Assembly: GCA_934454405.1 (NCBI GenBank)
Contig: CAKSFN010000002.1
Span: forward strand, 1-64,000
DNA: 64,000 nucleotides
DNA from: an uncultured Eubacteriales bacterium
GTDB lineage: Bacteria; Bacillota; Clostridia; Oscillospirales; UBA644
Direction: 5' to 3'
This document shows positions 43,915 through 50,906 of the stretch, one piece after another. Position numbers and translations under genes: made by a program. The number at the start of each line of letters is the position of its first letter. Within the stretch, counting starts at the first letter, position 1. The notes beneath the pieces were generated by a model. It made no database searches. It was not told the DNA's origin and saw only the letters and a program-made list of their open reading frames with translations.

Positions 43915-44502
43915 TCACAAATCATCCTCTTCTATGAGTCCCATCGAGGCTTGCTCATCCAACATCGCTTTAAGATACTTCCTATCAGTAATATTGTACT
44001 CCCAAATTTTTTCAGTGCATATATAACATTTATTCGGTTTACTATCGGAAATAATTTTTCCATCCGCAATTCTTACGCTATAACCGTCTATCAGCACACC
44101 CGGTTTTATGTATTTTTGCAAGATATGCGGAATATCTTCCCGCGTAGAGACAAAATGAAAGCGTACTTCCCATGTGTCGCCGACCTTATAAATGCTGCAT
44201 TCCTTCGCGATGCCGTAATCCATAATTCGTTTGTCCACCGTTTCAAGAGATAATCCGAAATGATATTCATTCACGACAACCAATGGTTTGTCATTGGGAG
44301 AAAAGTCAAAAAGATCGTCCATAGTCATGTGAAACAACTGCGCAATTTGCGGCAAAAGCATGATGTCGGGGTAACTTTCTTCATTTTCCCATTTGCTGAC
44401 TGCGGCTTTGGTCACTCCAAGCATACTCGCAAGCTCTTCTTGTGTAAGATTACGCTCCCTTCTTTTCGCTTTAATCTTATTGCCTATTTTCAGATTTGAC
44501 AT
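43915..44502 (-). CDS. XRE family transcriptional regulator
   Basis: A 195-residue protein. Residues 3-60 form a lambda-repressor-type HTH (KRRERNLTQEELASMLGVTK then AAVSKWENEESYPDIMLLPQ). The C-terminal domain of about 125 residues (NEYHFGLSLETVDKRIMDYG, VRFHFVSTREDIPHIL) is not recognised; it may bind a ligand. GGAGGCG lies about eight bases before ATG 44502. Its promoter overlaps a near-perfect 12-bp palindrome, which suggests autoregulation. Its stop lies ten bases from repeat module 1. Confidence 0.82.
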   Translation of the reverse strand: MSNLKIGNKIKAKRRERNLTQEELASMLGVTKAAVSKWENEESYPDIMLLPQIAQLFHMTMDDLFDFSPNDKPLVVVNEYHFGLSLETVDKRIMDYGIAKECSIYKVGDTWEVRFHFVSTREDIPHILQKYIKPGVLIDGYSVRIADGKIISDSKPNKCYICTEKIWEYNITDRKYLKAMLDEQASMGLIEEDDL

Positions 44503-44544
44503 ATGCAACGCCTCCTCAATCATATGTATTTTGGAACCAATCTT

Positions 44545-44582
44545 ATTATATCATGTAACAAGCGCTTTGTAAAGCGATTGTT
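44545..44582 (-). promoter_or_regulatory. XRE gene promoter with overlapping palindromic operator
   Basis: TTTACA at 44573-44568 and TATAAT at 44550-44545, 17-base spacer. AACAAGCGCTTT (44557-44568) and AAAGCGATTGTT (44571-44582) form an inverted repeat with one mismatch in 12, centred on the -35 element. That is the usual placing of a repressor site for an autoregulated XRE protein. Confidence 0.72.
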
Positions 44583-44627
44583 GATTTATTTTGTCAACCA
44601 ACAGTTATCAGACAAAGGAAAATAAAC

Positions 44628-44649
44628 CTCCCACACTCTCGCGCGGGAG
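44628..44649 (-). terminator. Hairpin with GAGA tetraloop downstream of repeat module 2
   Basis: CTCCCGCGC pairs with GTGTGGGAG (nine pairs including G-T) around GAGA on the minus strand, then GTTTATTTTCC. It separates repeat module 2 from the XRE promoter. Confidence 0.6.
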
Positions 44650-44653
44650 TTTT

Positions 44654-44918
44654 GTGTCTACAGGTCATTTTAGATGCCGAATTTGTGTTAGCCAATTCAG
44701 GTGCCGCGCGATGGTACACTTCTCCCTTGGTGAAGCAGGGGCTTGCAAGTGACCGCGATCTTCCGGGCTGGCAGAGCCATGCTTGTAAACGAGCTTATGT
44801 ATATTACGTTCGAATCCAAGTTTCTTAGCGTTCATCCTTCCTTTCCATAAAAATAAGCCAAACGCTCGGCTGAGTAGCGTTTGGCTATGTAGTTTATTCA
44901 GTCAGGCAAACTGGAATT
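44654..44918 (-). repeat. Repeat module 2, copy b
   Basis: About 265 bases, roughly 94 percent identical by eye to 45982-46247 and related to 40925-41125. It contains a perfect 11-bp terminator stem (44856-44866 with 44876-44886) followed by TATTTTTATGG on the minus strand, which ends the transcript of the putative zinc protein. Its far end carries two direct repeats of CATTTNAGATGCCG/CAATTNAGNTGCCG type about 26 bases apart, reminiscent of IS21-like element ends. A 56-codon ORF lies within. Confidence 0.82.
44665..44835 (-). CDS. Short ORF inside repeat module 2 (copy b)
   Basis: A 56-codon ORF with GGAAAGGAAGG before its ATG. The copy at 45993-46163 keeps the same start, stop and frame with about five amino-acid changes. 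The product is basic (MNAKKLGFERNIHKLVYKHG and so on) and matches no family I know. It lies after a terminator hairpin, so its transcription is doubtful. The changes are not clearly silent, so conservation may just reflect recent duplication. Confidence 0.3.
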   Translation of the reverse strand: MNAKKLGFERNIHKLVYKHGSASPEDRGHLQAPASPREKCTIARHLNWLTQIRHLK

Positions 44919-44945
44919 TGTTTGATTAACTTCCGGTTTTTCGGT

Positions 44946-45839
44946 TCATTGCTGTTTCAAAAAGTGTTCGATATAAACGGAGAGATCATCGGGGAATTTA
45001 TGATTCATAATCTCTTTAGTCAGTGATCTGACAACTGTTTCCTCAAAAGCATTGAGTACTCCGGAATCGCTTCCTGCAAAATAGTACGATTGATCCAGTT
45101 GGTCGTTGACCTGCCGATGCTTTAGAATCATACTCTTCTGTTCCGCCACAGTCGGATGTACCACATGATGCAGAAATTCATGGATAACGGAATCGGTCCG
45201 GAATGCCCCGGAGGAGAAAACAAAGCAGTCTTCCGTCAGATGGTAGTCCGATGCATAAACGCATTTAACAGGATTGAGGCAGATCCGGATCTCCCGTACC
45301 GGGGAATGATACCGGCTGGTACAGATTTCTAGACATTCCTGAATCAAGTGCATCTCTTCCCGGTAAATCTTTTCCTGTCCAGCGATCCATTCTCCCTCCC
45401 ATTCCAGGTATCCTGCAAAAGAGTTGTCTGATAGAACCGCAACAATCGCCCGGGGAAAACCTTCCAGCCAGCACCAAAGGGATTCGCCACGTTCGCTTTC
45501 CGAGATGTTTCCCGCAGTCAGGATCTTCCGGCGTAGCGTTTCAAAATCCTGAAAGCCGGTATTGTTGTCGTTGAGAAAAAAAGACGCCGATTCCATCATG
45601 AACGCACGTGGCCAGTAAGGATATACGTCGCAGATGTCCTGCTTGGCTCCGGAAAAGAAAGTATCCTGATGTTTCCGGTTCCTATACTTCATAATATGCC
45701 GGATGTGTTCAGCAGAACGTTCCGGGATATAAAAGTCATACCCAGCCTGTAGTAACCCGTAATAGATTGCTGATATCTTTGGAAACTGGACGATCATATC
45801 AGTTTCCCATAGTTGAGTCAATTCAAATTCACTTTCCAT
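44946..45839 (-). CDS. Putative zinc metalloprotein with HExxH motif
   Basis: A 297-residue protein of unrecognised family without a signal peptide. Residues 219-224 read IHEFLHHVVHP, a zincin HExxH (His220, Glu221, His224), and AFEETVV near 265 could give a gluzincin-type third ligand. Other features are Trp- and Tyr-rich segments (DVYPYWPRAFMMESA, LEWEGEWIAGQEKIYREE). It is transcribed from the promoter in repeat module 1 (copy b), only about 22 bases upstream. A protease role is possible but not shown; an immunity or toxin-like role cannot be excluded. Confidence 0.68.
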   Translation of the reverse strand: MESEFELTQLWETDMIVQFPKISAIYYGLLQAGYDFYIPERSAEHIRHIMKYRNRKHQDTFFSGAKQDICDVYPYWPRAFMMESASFFLNDNNTGFQDFETLRRKILTAGNISESERGESLWCWLEGFPRAIVAVLSDNSFAGYLEWEGEWIAGQEKIYREEMHLIQECLEICTSRYHSPVREIRICLNPVKCVYASDYHLTEDCFVFSSGAFRTDSVIHEFLHHVVHPTVAEQKSMILKHRQVNDQLDQSYYFAGSDSGVLNAFEETVVRSLTKEIMNHKFPDDLSVYIEHFLKQQ

Positions 45840-45859
45840 AAAACAACTCCCGATTTGTT

Positions 45860-45990
45860 GTTATCTTATTATACCACAACTTTTCCCGTTTTTCAACCTG
45901 CGTAGCGCATTTTGTCGGAGAAAGAATGCTCGGCAAAGGTAATACAAACTGAAAAAAGCATTTGCATCGCAAGTGCTTTTTGTGTCTACA
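45860..45990 (-). repeat. Repeat module 1, copy b: terminator plus promoter
   Basis: Nearly identical to 43757-43887. The terminator stem at 45953-45964 with 45970-45981 has one G-T change. The promoter is TTGAAA (45896-45891) and TATAAT (45873-45868), 17 bases apart, and drives the putative zinc protein. Here module 1 is joined directly to module 2 (45982-46247). Confidence 0.85.
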
Positions 45991-46247
45991 GGTCATTTCA
46001 GATGCCGATTTTGTGTTAGCCAATTTAGATGCCGCGCGATGGCACACTTCTCCCTTGGTGAAACAGGGGCTTGCAAGTGACCGCGATCTTCCGGGCTTGC
46101 AGAGCCATGCCTGTAAACGAGCTTATGCATATTACGTTCGAATCCAAGTTTCTTAGCGTTCATTCTTCCTTTCCATAAAAATAAGCCAAACGCTCGGCTG
46201 AGTAGCGTTTGGCTATGTAGTTTATTCAGTCAGACAAACTGGAATTT
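45982..46247 (-). repeat. Repeat module 2, copy c
   Basis: Second good copy of module 2, sharing nine bases with module 1 copy b. It holds the same terminator stem (46184-46194 with 46204-46214) placed just after the membrane-protein gene at 46256, and the same 56-codon ORF. Confidence 0.82.
45993..46163 (-). CDS. Short ORF inside repeat module 2 (copy c)
   Basis: The 56-codon counterpart of 44665-44835, preceded by GGAAAGGAAG. It differs at about five residues (for example Ile to Met, Lys to Arg, Ala to Val). Doubtful as an expressed gene for the same reasons. Confidence 0.3.
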   Translation of the reverse strand: MNAKKLGFERNMHKLVYRHGSASPEDRGHLQAPVSPREKCAIARHLNWLTQNRHLK

Positions 46248-46255
46248 AACCAATA

Positions 46256-46690
46256 TCATTTTGCGTTCTTATACGAAAGCAGAATATGGCTTGGTGCAAA
46301 CAATATTGCTGCGATAAGCAACAGAATTGATCGACTCATAATTCCACTAAACAAGAACAAAACTGAAGGAATAACAGATAGCGCCAGTGCTCTGAATATG
46401 CTGCTCTTCTTAAAGCAAATTATCCAAATTGCACAATATAACACTACTAATATTGTATCCACAATAAGGTATATGGCAAATGCTTCGTCAGACCACCACC
46501 CGAACCATGTTCCGGGAATGTTGATTATCATAAAACCAAAGCAGCCAAACCTTCCTATCTGTTCTGCAACCTCAATAAATTTATTGCTCCATTTGTTTTC
46601 AAAACCCTCTTTGCATCTAATTGCAAAAATAATATTGGGTATCATAATGACTGCAATCATTATCAGTCCGAATATATTTAACCAGTCCAT
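46256..46690 (-). CDS. Small integral membrane protein
   Basis: A 144-residue protein with four clear hydrophobic helices (residues about 4-24, 44-60, 70-92 and 100-135) and few charged residues; family not recognised. The loop IPGTWFGWWSDEAFAIY is Trp-rich. AGAGGAG stands before ATG 46690. A diverged module 1 upstream supplies its promoter, and module 2 directly behind supplies its terminator, so it is a free-standing unit of the accessory region. Confidence 0.65.
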   Translation of the reverse strand: MDWLNIFGLIMIAVIMIPNIIFAIRCKEGFENKWSNKFIEVAEQIGRFGCFGFMIINIPGTWFGWWSDEAFAIYLIVDTILVVLYCAIWIICFKKSSIFRALALSVIPSVLFLFSGIMSRSILLLIAAILFAPSHILLSYKNAK

Positions 46691-46719
46691 ATACTCCTCT
46701 GTAAATCCCGATTTGTCGA

Positions 46720-46815
46720 TATCTTATTAAAACATAAATCTTCCCTTTTTTCAATCTATAGCGCGCATTTAACTTTGAGAAGAACACCGCCGAGCGAGAA
46801 AGGCTCTCAACAAAC
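46720..46815 (-). repeat. Diverged copy of repeat module 1 with promoter
   Basis: Aligns with the promoter half of module 1: TTGAAA (46754-46749), 17-base spacer, TTTAAT (46731-46726), and a common leader (ACAAATCGGGA) shared with the 45839 gene. The spacer between -35 and -10 still resembles the other copies (AAAGGGAAGATTTATGT against AACGGGAAAAGTTGTGG). The rest of the gap up to the tRNA terminator holds nothing I recognise. Confidence 0.65.
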
Positions 46816-46911
46816 TGATAACAATCAAATTTAGTCCTTTTCGTGAGTCCGAGTCCGGACACAGCATCGAAAAGGGCAAAAGGGATCTATGAAACTCCGA
46901 AAAAATGCAGG

Positions 46912-46950
46912 GTCGAAAAAACCGGAGAAATCTCTCGAAATCTCCGGTTT
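46912..46950 (-). terminator. Terminator after tRNA-Gln
   Basis: AAACCGGAGA (46919-46928) pairs with TCTCCGGTTT (46941-46950), loop of 12, then TTTTTTCGACC on the minus strand, 42 bases after the tRNA. Confidence 0.85.
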
Positions 46951-46991
46951 CCTCGTTTTTTTGTGGCATGAACTAAATCAGCCACTCATGA

Positions 46992-47067
46992 TGGCAGGGA
47001 TGGCAGGACTCGAACCTACGCATGCCAGAGTCAAAGTCTGGTGCCTTACCGGCTTGGCTACATCCCC
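46992..47067 (-). tRNA. tRNA-Gln (anticodon TTG)
   Basis: The 76 bases fold as a full cloverleaf: acceptor GGGGATG with CATCCCT (last pair G-T), D-arm with AGCCAAGCCGGTAAGGC, anticodon stem CCAGA/TCTGG around CTTTGAC, and a T-loop GGTTCGAATCC. Discriminator base G and an encoded CCA end it. It reads CAA and probably CAG. A consensus promoter lies 39 bases upstream and a terminator downstream. It borders the accessory region, which lies on its 3' side. Confidence 0.95.
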
Positions 47068-47105
47068 GTATATGTCAGTCAGCGTTTGCCGCTGAACCGA
47101 CAATT

Positions 47106-47134
47106 ATTATAGCATACCAAAACGCGTCTGTCAA
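47106..47134 (-). promoter_or_regulatory. tRNA-Gln promoter
   Basis: TTGACA at 47134-47129 and TATAAT at 47111-47106 on the minus strand, 17-base spacer, TGC before the -10; a fully consensus stable-RNA promoter. Confidence 0.88.
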
Positions 47135-47171
47135 GCGACAAAAACAGTTTGTATAACTTTTGAACGATTTT

Positions 47172-48344
47172 TCAAAAATCGAGCGTTTCAACACGGGAAA
47201 GGACATCTTCAAGACGTTTTGAACAAAACTCTATGGCATCTTTCCCCTCTTTGCTGTCGTGTGAATGGCGTTTGAGAACGTGAGACAAATATCGTATATA
47301 CCCTACCGCGTATGCTTTATCCTCAACGGAGTGCGCAAAGTTGTCATCATCTGTTCCGAGGTAACGTTTGACCGCTTTGTGCCAGAATTCAAGCCCCGTT
47401 TCGTAAGAGTATGTGAGAAATTTTTCGGTAACGGAATGATCGAGTTCTCCGAAGATGACAAAACCGAGCGCCATACAGGCAAACTCTATAACGGGATGTC
47501 CGTAGCTGACCTTGTCCATATCTATCAGAAGCGCCTCTCCGTTTTGAAGCATGATATTGTTGGTATGATAATCGCAATGCAGCATTGTATGCGGTTCGGG
47601 AAGTTCGGAGACAAGATGCTCGATTTTAGCCGAAATATCGGACGGCAAATAAGTTTTTGCCGTTTTGACCATATTGTCGAGCCACGGTTTTGCGGACGGA
47701 ATGTCGGAAGTTTCAACAACTGTTGAATGAATCTTTTTCAGAAGATGCGCAAACAGTTCGGCGTATTTGTCAAGGTGTTCGGGATCTTCCCGTATAAATT
47801 TAGAAAGAGGTTCGGCGTTCAGCATTTCAAAAACGGAGCCGAATTTGTCGCCGACTTTAACAACGTCATAAGATATGGCTGTGGGAATACCGAGAACAAA
47901 GGCGCGGCGAGCAAGGTTGCGCTCCTGCAGAATAAGCGGCAGACAGTTATCATCCTTGAACACTTTTACCATAGTATCCGCATTTATGCGGTAAACTATA
48001 CCTTTCGCGCCCTCCGCGACCCGTTCGCTGCCGTCAAGTGAAATTCGACGGTACGCCTTTTCCACAGGCATCATTTCGGTAAACCCCGTCATCTCAAAAA
48101 TATCGTACACATCATTTGAAACGTTCGCGACTTTCATATCCTTTTCGGATCTTTTCAAACGGAGAATAACCCGAAGTCCCGCGCTTGATATGTATTCAAG
48201 ATTTTCAAAATCAATGACAAGCGCAACATGTTCGTTTTTTCGAAGTTCGTTTATCTCATTTTCTACGGCGTCAGCGTTTGCGGAATCAATTTTACCCGTG
48301 ACAGAAACAGTCAAAACACCGCCTGAATACTTTCCGCTAACCAT
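47172..48344 (-). CDS. STAS domain - aminoglycoside-phosphotransferase-like kinase fusion (TIGR02172 type)
   Basis: A 390-residue fusion. Residues 1-105 are a STAS domain of the anti-anti-sigma type, with the phosphorylatable-serine segment FENLEYISSAGLRVILRLK near 47-65. Residues 110-390 are an APH/choline-kinase-like domain: GAKGIVYRI (P-loop-like), catalytic LHCDYHTNNIM and metal-binding LIDMDKVSYG. The kinase part matches the TIGR02172 family. ATG 48344 has AGAGGTG six bases before; the HD gene upstream ends one base earlier. It may sense or act on a small molecule and signal through the STAS serine; that is inference. Confidence 0.85.
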   Translation of the reverse strand: MVSGKYSGGVLTVSVTGKIDSANADAVENEINELRKNEHVALVIDFENLEYISSAGLRVILRLKRSEKDMKVANVSNDVYDIFEMTGFTEMMPVEKAYRRISLDGSERVAEGAKGIVYRINADTMVKVFKDDNCLPLILQERNLARRAFVLGIPTAISYDVVKVGDKFGSVFEMLNAEPLSKFIREDPEHLDKYAELFAHLLKKIHSTVVETSDIPSAKPWLDNMVKTAKTYLPSDISAKIEHLVSELPEPHTMLHCDYHTNNIMLQNGEALLIDMDKVSYGHPVIEFACMALGFVIFGELDHSVTEKFLTYSYETGLEFWHKAVKRYLGTDDDNFAHSVEDKAYAVGYIRYLSHVLKRHSHDSKEGKDAIEFCSKRLEDVLSRVETLDF

Positions 48345-48345
48345 G

Positions 48346-48924
48346 TTATTCACCTCTTTCATTTTCATCAAATACAATCGAAATCAGTCTGTCATATTCA
48401 GCCCATGCGCAGGTATTTTCAAAACTGCATTTCAGAATATTCGCGATACTGCGATAGTACCAAAGATGCCATTTCGGATCTTTCTGCGAGAAATGTAACC
48501 ACATTTTTTCACCTTCGGAGAATTTCAAACGATAAAAAGAGCGCATATTTGAAAGTTTGTCGCTTAAAGTCACAATCAGAACGCCGATATCGGAGCAATT
48601 TTCAAGTTTTTCTATCGTTTCTTTCTTGCGCGTCTCCCACGTCTCTCTTTTCGGTAACCCGTGACGTTTGTTTTCTGTCTCGGAAGCGACAAGTGCCGCA
48701 ATCCGTGAACCGAACTCGCGACGAATATCTTCTATTGAGGTTGCAGTGTCTTCAACAGTGTCGTGGAGCGCAGCCGCGGCTATCACGGATTCATCGGAAG
48801 TCAATGCGGACGCTATGCAGGCAACTTCAAGCGGATGAAAAATATAATATTCTTTGCCGCCCTTTCGATATTGCCCTCTGTGAGCGTCTGTTGCAAAATG
48901 TATCGCCTTATCAATAATATTCAA
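48346..48924 (-). CDS. HD-domain phosphohydrolase (RelA/SpoT hydrolase-like)
   Basis: A 192-residue single-domain HD protein. HRGQYRKGGKEYYIFHPLEVA near 15-35 and AAALHDTVEDT near 49-59 are the metal-binding motifs of the SpoT/MESH1 hydrolase class, which cleave (p)ppGpp or similar nucleotides. The synthetase and regulatory domains are absent. The start is TTG 48924 with AGAGGA nine bases upstream; no ATG or GTG is available in frame. It forms a two-gene operon with the STAS-kinase fusion. A small alarmone hydrolase is the likely role. Confidence 0.83.
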   Translation of the reverse strand: MNIIDKAIHFATDAHRGQYRKGGKEYYIFHPLEVACIASALTSDESVIAAAALHDTVEDTATSIEDIRREFGSRIAALVASETENKRHGLPKRETWETRKKETIEKLENCSDIGVLIVTLSDKLSNMRSFYRLKFSEGEKMWLHFSQKDPKWHLWYYRSIANILKCSFENTCAWAEYDRLISIVFDENERGE

Positions 48925-48960
48925 AGTTGTATTTCCTCTTATGACAGATTTATATGTATT

Positions 48961-48989
48961 ATTTTATCACATAGACAATGCTATGTCAA
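48961..48989 (-). promoter_or_regulatory. HD/STAS-kinase operon promoter with embedded operator
   Basis: TTGACA at 48989-48984 and TAAAAT at 48966-48961, 17-base spacer. ACATAG and CTATGT (48969-48974 and 48981-48986) form a perfect six-bp inverted repeat with a six-base gap, filling the spacer and touching the -35. A repressor bound there would block polymerase. Confidence 0.68.
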
Positions 48990-49046
48990 GTAAATAACCG
49001 ACATCCGTAAATTTGTGAAATTTTATAAAACTAATCACCTTTTCTC

Positions 49047-49075
49047 TTTCAATAAGACGTCAATGCTGATATAAT
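49047..49075 (+). promoter_or_regulatory. Promoter of the DUF1836 gene
   Basis: TTTCAA (49047-49052), 17-base spacer, TATAAT (49070-49075) with TG three bases before. The -35 is weak, the -10 perfect. Confidence 0.6.
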
Positions 49076-49100
49076 AAAACAAACGGAAAGGAGGAAAGAT

Positions 49101-49655
49101 ATGAAAAAGGATATACTCGGCGCCATAATCGAAAGACGAGAGCGCATAAATTCGGCGCTGATTCCGACATGGGACGAACTGCCGTCGCTGAATCTTTATA
49201 TGGATCAGTTGATTTTCATTCTTTCCGAGATTTTCGAGCCGTATTTCGACGATGTTCCGAAGCTTATAAACAAAACCATAATCAACAATTACGTCAAGCT
49301 CGGATATATACCCGCTCCGACGAAAAAGAAGTATGCGAAAGAACACATCGCGTATCTCGTCGTTGTTTGCAGCCTCAAACAGGTCATGCCCATCGCGGCG
49401 ATATCGGCGCTGGTCAGGGCGCAGACGGAAAAGATGCCGCTTTCGGAGTTTTACGATAAATTCTGCGCGGACAGAAAAAAAGCGCTGCTTGCGGCGCTCG
49501 GCGAGGCTGAAATCAAAATCGGAGACCCCGAATATCCGAAAACAGAACAAACGGCGCTTTCTCTTGCCCTTTCTGCACAGGCATACAGCATAGTTTCCGC
49601 GTCCGTTGCGCAGTCTCTGATACCGGATGATGAAACAAAACAGAAAAAAAACTGA
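49101..49655 (+). CDS. DUF1836 domain protein (MerR-like HTH)
   Basis: A 184-residue cytoplasmic protein of the DUF1836 family, common in Clostridia and thought to bind DNA through a MerR-like helix-turn-helix. The segment INKTIINNYVKLGYIPAP then KKKYAKEHIAYLVVVCSLKQ near 57-95 has the typical recognition-helix pattern. The second half is helical and might form a dimer coil. GGAGG lies seven bases before the ATG. Regulated targets are unknown. Confidence 0.82.
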   Translation: MKKDILGAIIERRERINSALIPTWDELPSLNLYMDQLIFILSEIFEPYFDDVPKLINKTIINNYVKLGYIPAPTKKKYAKEHIAYLVVVCSLKQVMPIAAISALVRAQTEKMPLSEFYDKFCADRKKALLAALGEAEIKIGDPEYPKTEQTALSLALSAQAYSIVSASVAQSLIPDDETKQKKN

Positions 49656-49722
49656 TTCCGTGCAAAAGCGAAATCTCAAATTTTAAAAAAAGTGTGTTTT
49701 TTTATTTATTTGGAAAAAAGTA

Positions 49723-49751
49723 TTGCAATTACATAAAAAATATGATATAAT
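49723..49751 (+). promoter_or_regulatory. rpmE promoter
   Basis: TTGCAA (49723-49728), 17-base spacer, TATAAT (49746-49751), with an A/T-rich upstream stretch (49681-49720) that may act as an UP element, as expected for a ribosomal protein gene. Confidence 0.8.
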
Positions 49752-49792
49752 CATTGAGTAACCAATTCCGACCGATTAGGAGGTGCTTAGGT

Positions 49793-49993
49793 GTGAGAGA
49801 GGGTATTCATCCCGAATACGTTGATTCTGTTATCAAGTGTGTGTGCGGTAACGAGGTCGCTACCCGTTCTACTAAAAAGGAGATACGCGTAGAAATCTGT
49901 TCGAAGTGCCATCCTTTCTTTACGGGCAAGCAGAAGTTAGTTGACTCTGCGGGACGTGTTGACAGATTCAAGAAGAAGTTCAATCTTGACTAA
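49793..49993 (+). CDS. rpmE: 50S ribosomal protein L31
   Basis: The 66-residue zinc-binding L31: REGIHPEYVDSVIKCVCGNE, then EICSKCHPFFTGKQKLVDSA. The CVC plus CSKC cysteines are intact, the zinc-type (C+) paralogue. The start is GTG 49793, seven bases after TAGGAGGTG; an upstream in-frame ATG at 49754 would overlap the promoter. It is monocistronic or read through into the hydrolase gene. Confidence 0.96.
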   Translation: MREGIHPEYVDSVIKCVCGNEVATRSTKKEIRVEICSKCHPFFTGKQKLVDSAGRVDRFKKKFNLD

Positions 49994-50002
49994 AAAAAAC
50001 AA

Positions 50003-50064
50003 ACAGGGTGTACCTTTCCGGTGCGCCCTGTAAGATTATGCGGCGAGAAGTTTTTCTTCCCGCC
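50003..50064 (+). other. Two consecutive hairpins between rpmE and the hydrolase gene
   Basis: ACAGGGTGTACC pairs with GGTGCGCCCTGT (50003-50031) but has no T-run, so it would be a weak terminator or processing site. A second stem (GGCGAGAAG with CTTCCCGCC, about 50041-50063) follows, close to the hydrolase ribosome binding site. No separate promoter is visible, so the hydrolase may depend on read-through. Confidence 0.45.
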
Positions 50065-50086
50065 GATGATTTTCGGAGGTAAAATC

Positions 50087-50863
50087 ATGCTTGATTTTTC
50101 AAAACATCCCGAATATGAAGCCGTTAAGTCCGACTACCACGGCTGCGACCGCTACGACTTCAAGGTTCTCGGCAAAAACGCGATAATCGTTTTCCCGAAA
50201 AAATTCACGCCGAAGAATAAATGGGTTTGGCGCGCGGAGTTTTTCGACGCGTTCCCCATCGTAGACCTCGACCTGCTTGAACAGGGCTGGGCGCTGACGT
50301 ATATCGGCATAAGCGATATGTACGGCAATGATGAATCCGTTGAAATTATGCGACAGTATCAGGAGTTTCTCGTTAACGCATTCGACCTCGAACCGAAGGC
50401 GACTATCTTCGGATTCAGCCGCGGCGCGTTTTACGCAGTTAACTACACCGCAAAATATCCGCAGAATGTCGGCTGTCTTTATCTTGACGCTCCGGTTCTC
50501 GATATTCTTTCATGGCCCGCAGGCAGAGGAAAGAGTTTCGGCGGTCAGGGCACTCCCGCAGATTGGGAGATATGCAAAAAGGTTCTCGGCTTGACCGAAG
50601 AAACCGCTGCTGATTACAAAGGAAGCCCGAAATTCCATATTGCCGAACTTGCAAAAGCGGATATTCCCCTTATACTCGTTCAGGGCGATGCGGATATTGC
50701 CGCACCGATGGAGGAAAATGCGCAGTTGCTTATTGACAACTACGAAAAACTCGGCGGAACGAAGTTCAAGGTCATCATCATGGAAGGCAAAGGACACCAC
50801 CCGCACAGCGTATACGACCCGAAACCGGTTTCCGACTTCATCAAAGCCGCATACGAAAAGTAA
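50087..50863 (+). CDS. Alpha/beta hydrolase family protein
   Basis: A 258-residue protein with the alpha/beta-hydrolase fold. The nucleophile elbow is GFSRGAFYA near 105 (Ser), a VQGDADIAAP segment near 195 carries the acidic residue, and GKGHHPHSVYDP near 234 has the catalytic histidine. No signal peptide. GGAGGT lies eight bases before ATG 50087; the longer reading to 50021 would include the hairpins. The substrate is unknown. Confidence 0.8.
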   Translation: MLDFSKHPEYEAVKSDYHGCDRYDFKVLGKNAIIVFPKKFTPKNKWVWRAEFFDAFPIVDLDLLEQGWALTYIGISDMYGNDESVEIMRQYQEFLVNAFDLEPKATIFGFSRGAFYAVNYTAKYPQNVGCLYLDAPVLDILSWPAGRGKSFGGQGTPADWEICKKVLGLTEETAADYKGSPKFHIAELAKADIPLILVQGDADIAAPMEENAQLLIDNYEKLGGTKFKVIIMEGKGHHPHSVYDPKPVSDFIKAAYEK

Positions 50864-50876
50864 GATCATAAATGCA

Positions 50877-50902
50877 ATGCCGCAGGCTGACGCCTGCGGC
50901 AT
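50877..50902. terminator. Terminator between the hydrolase gene and argH
   Basis: An 11-bp perfect GC-rich stem (50877-50887 with 50892-50902) with a TGAC loop; ATTTTTATTTTG follows on the plus strand. It also lies after the argH stop on the other strand. Confidence 0.88.
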
Positions 50903-50906
50903 ATTT

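Noticed and set aside
46120..46170. GTTCGAATCC in repeat module 2 as a tRNA-derived attachment site
   Set aside because: A ten-base match to the T-loop of tRNA-Gln but in the opposite orientation and without the rest of the tRNA 3' end.
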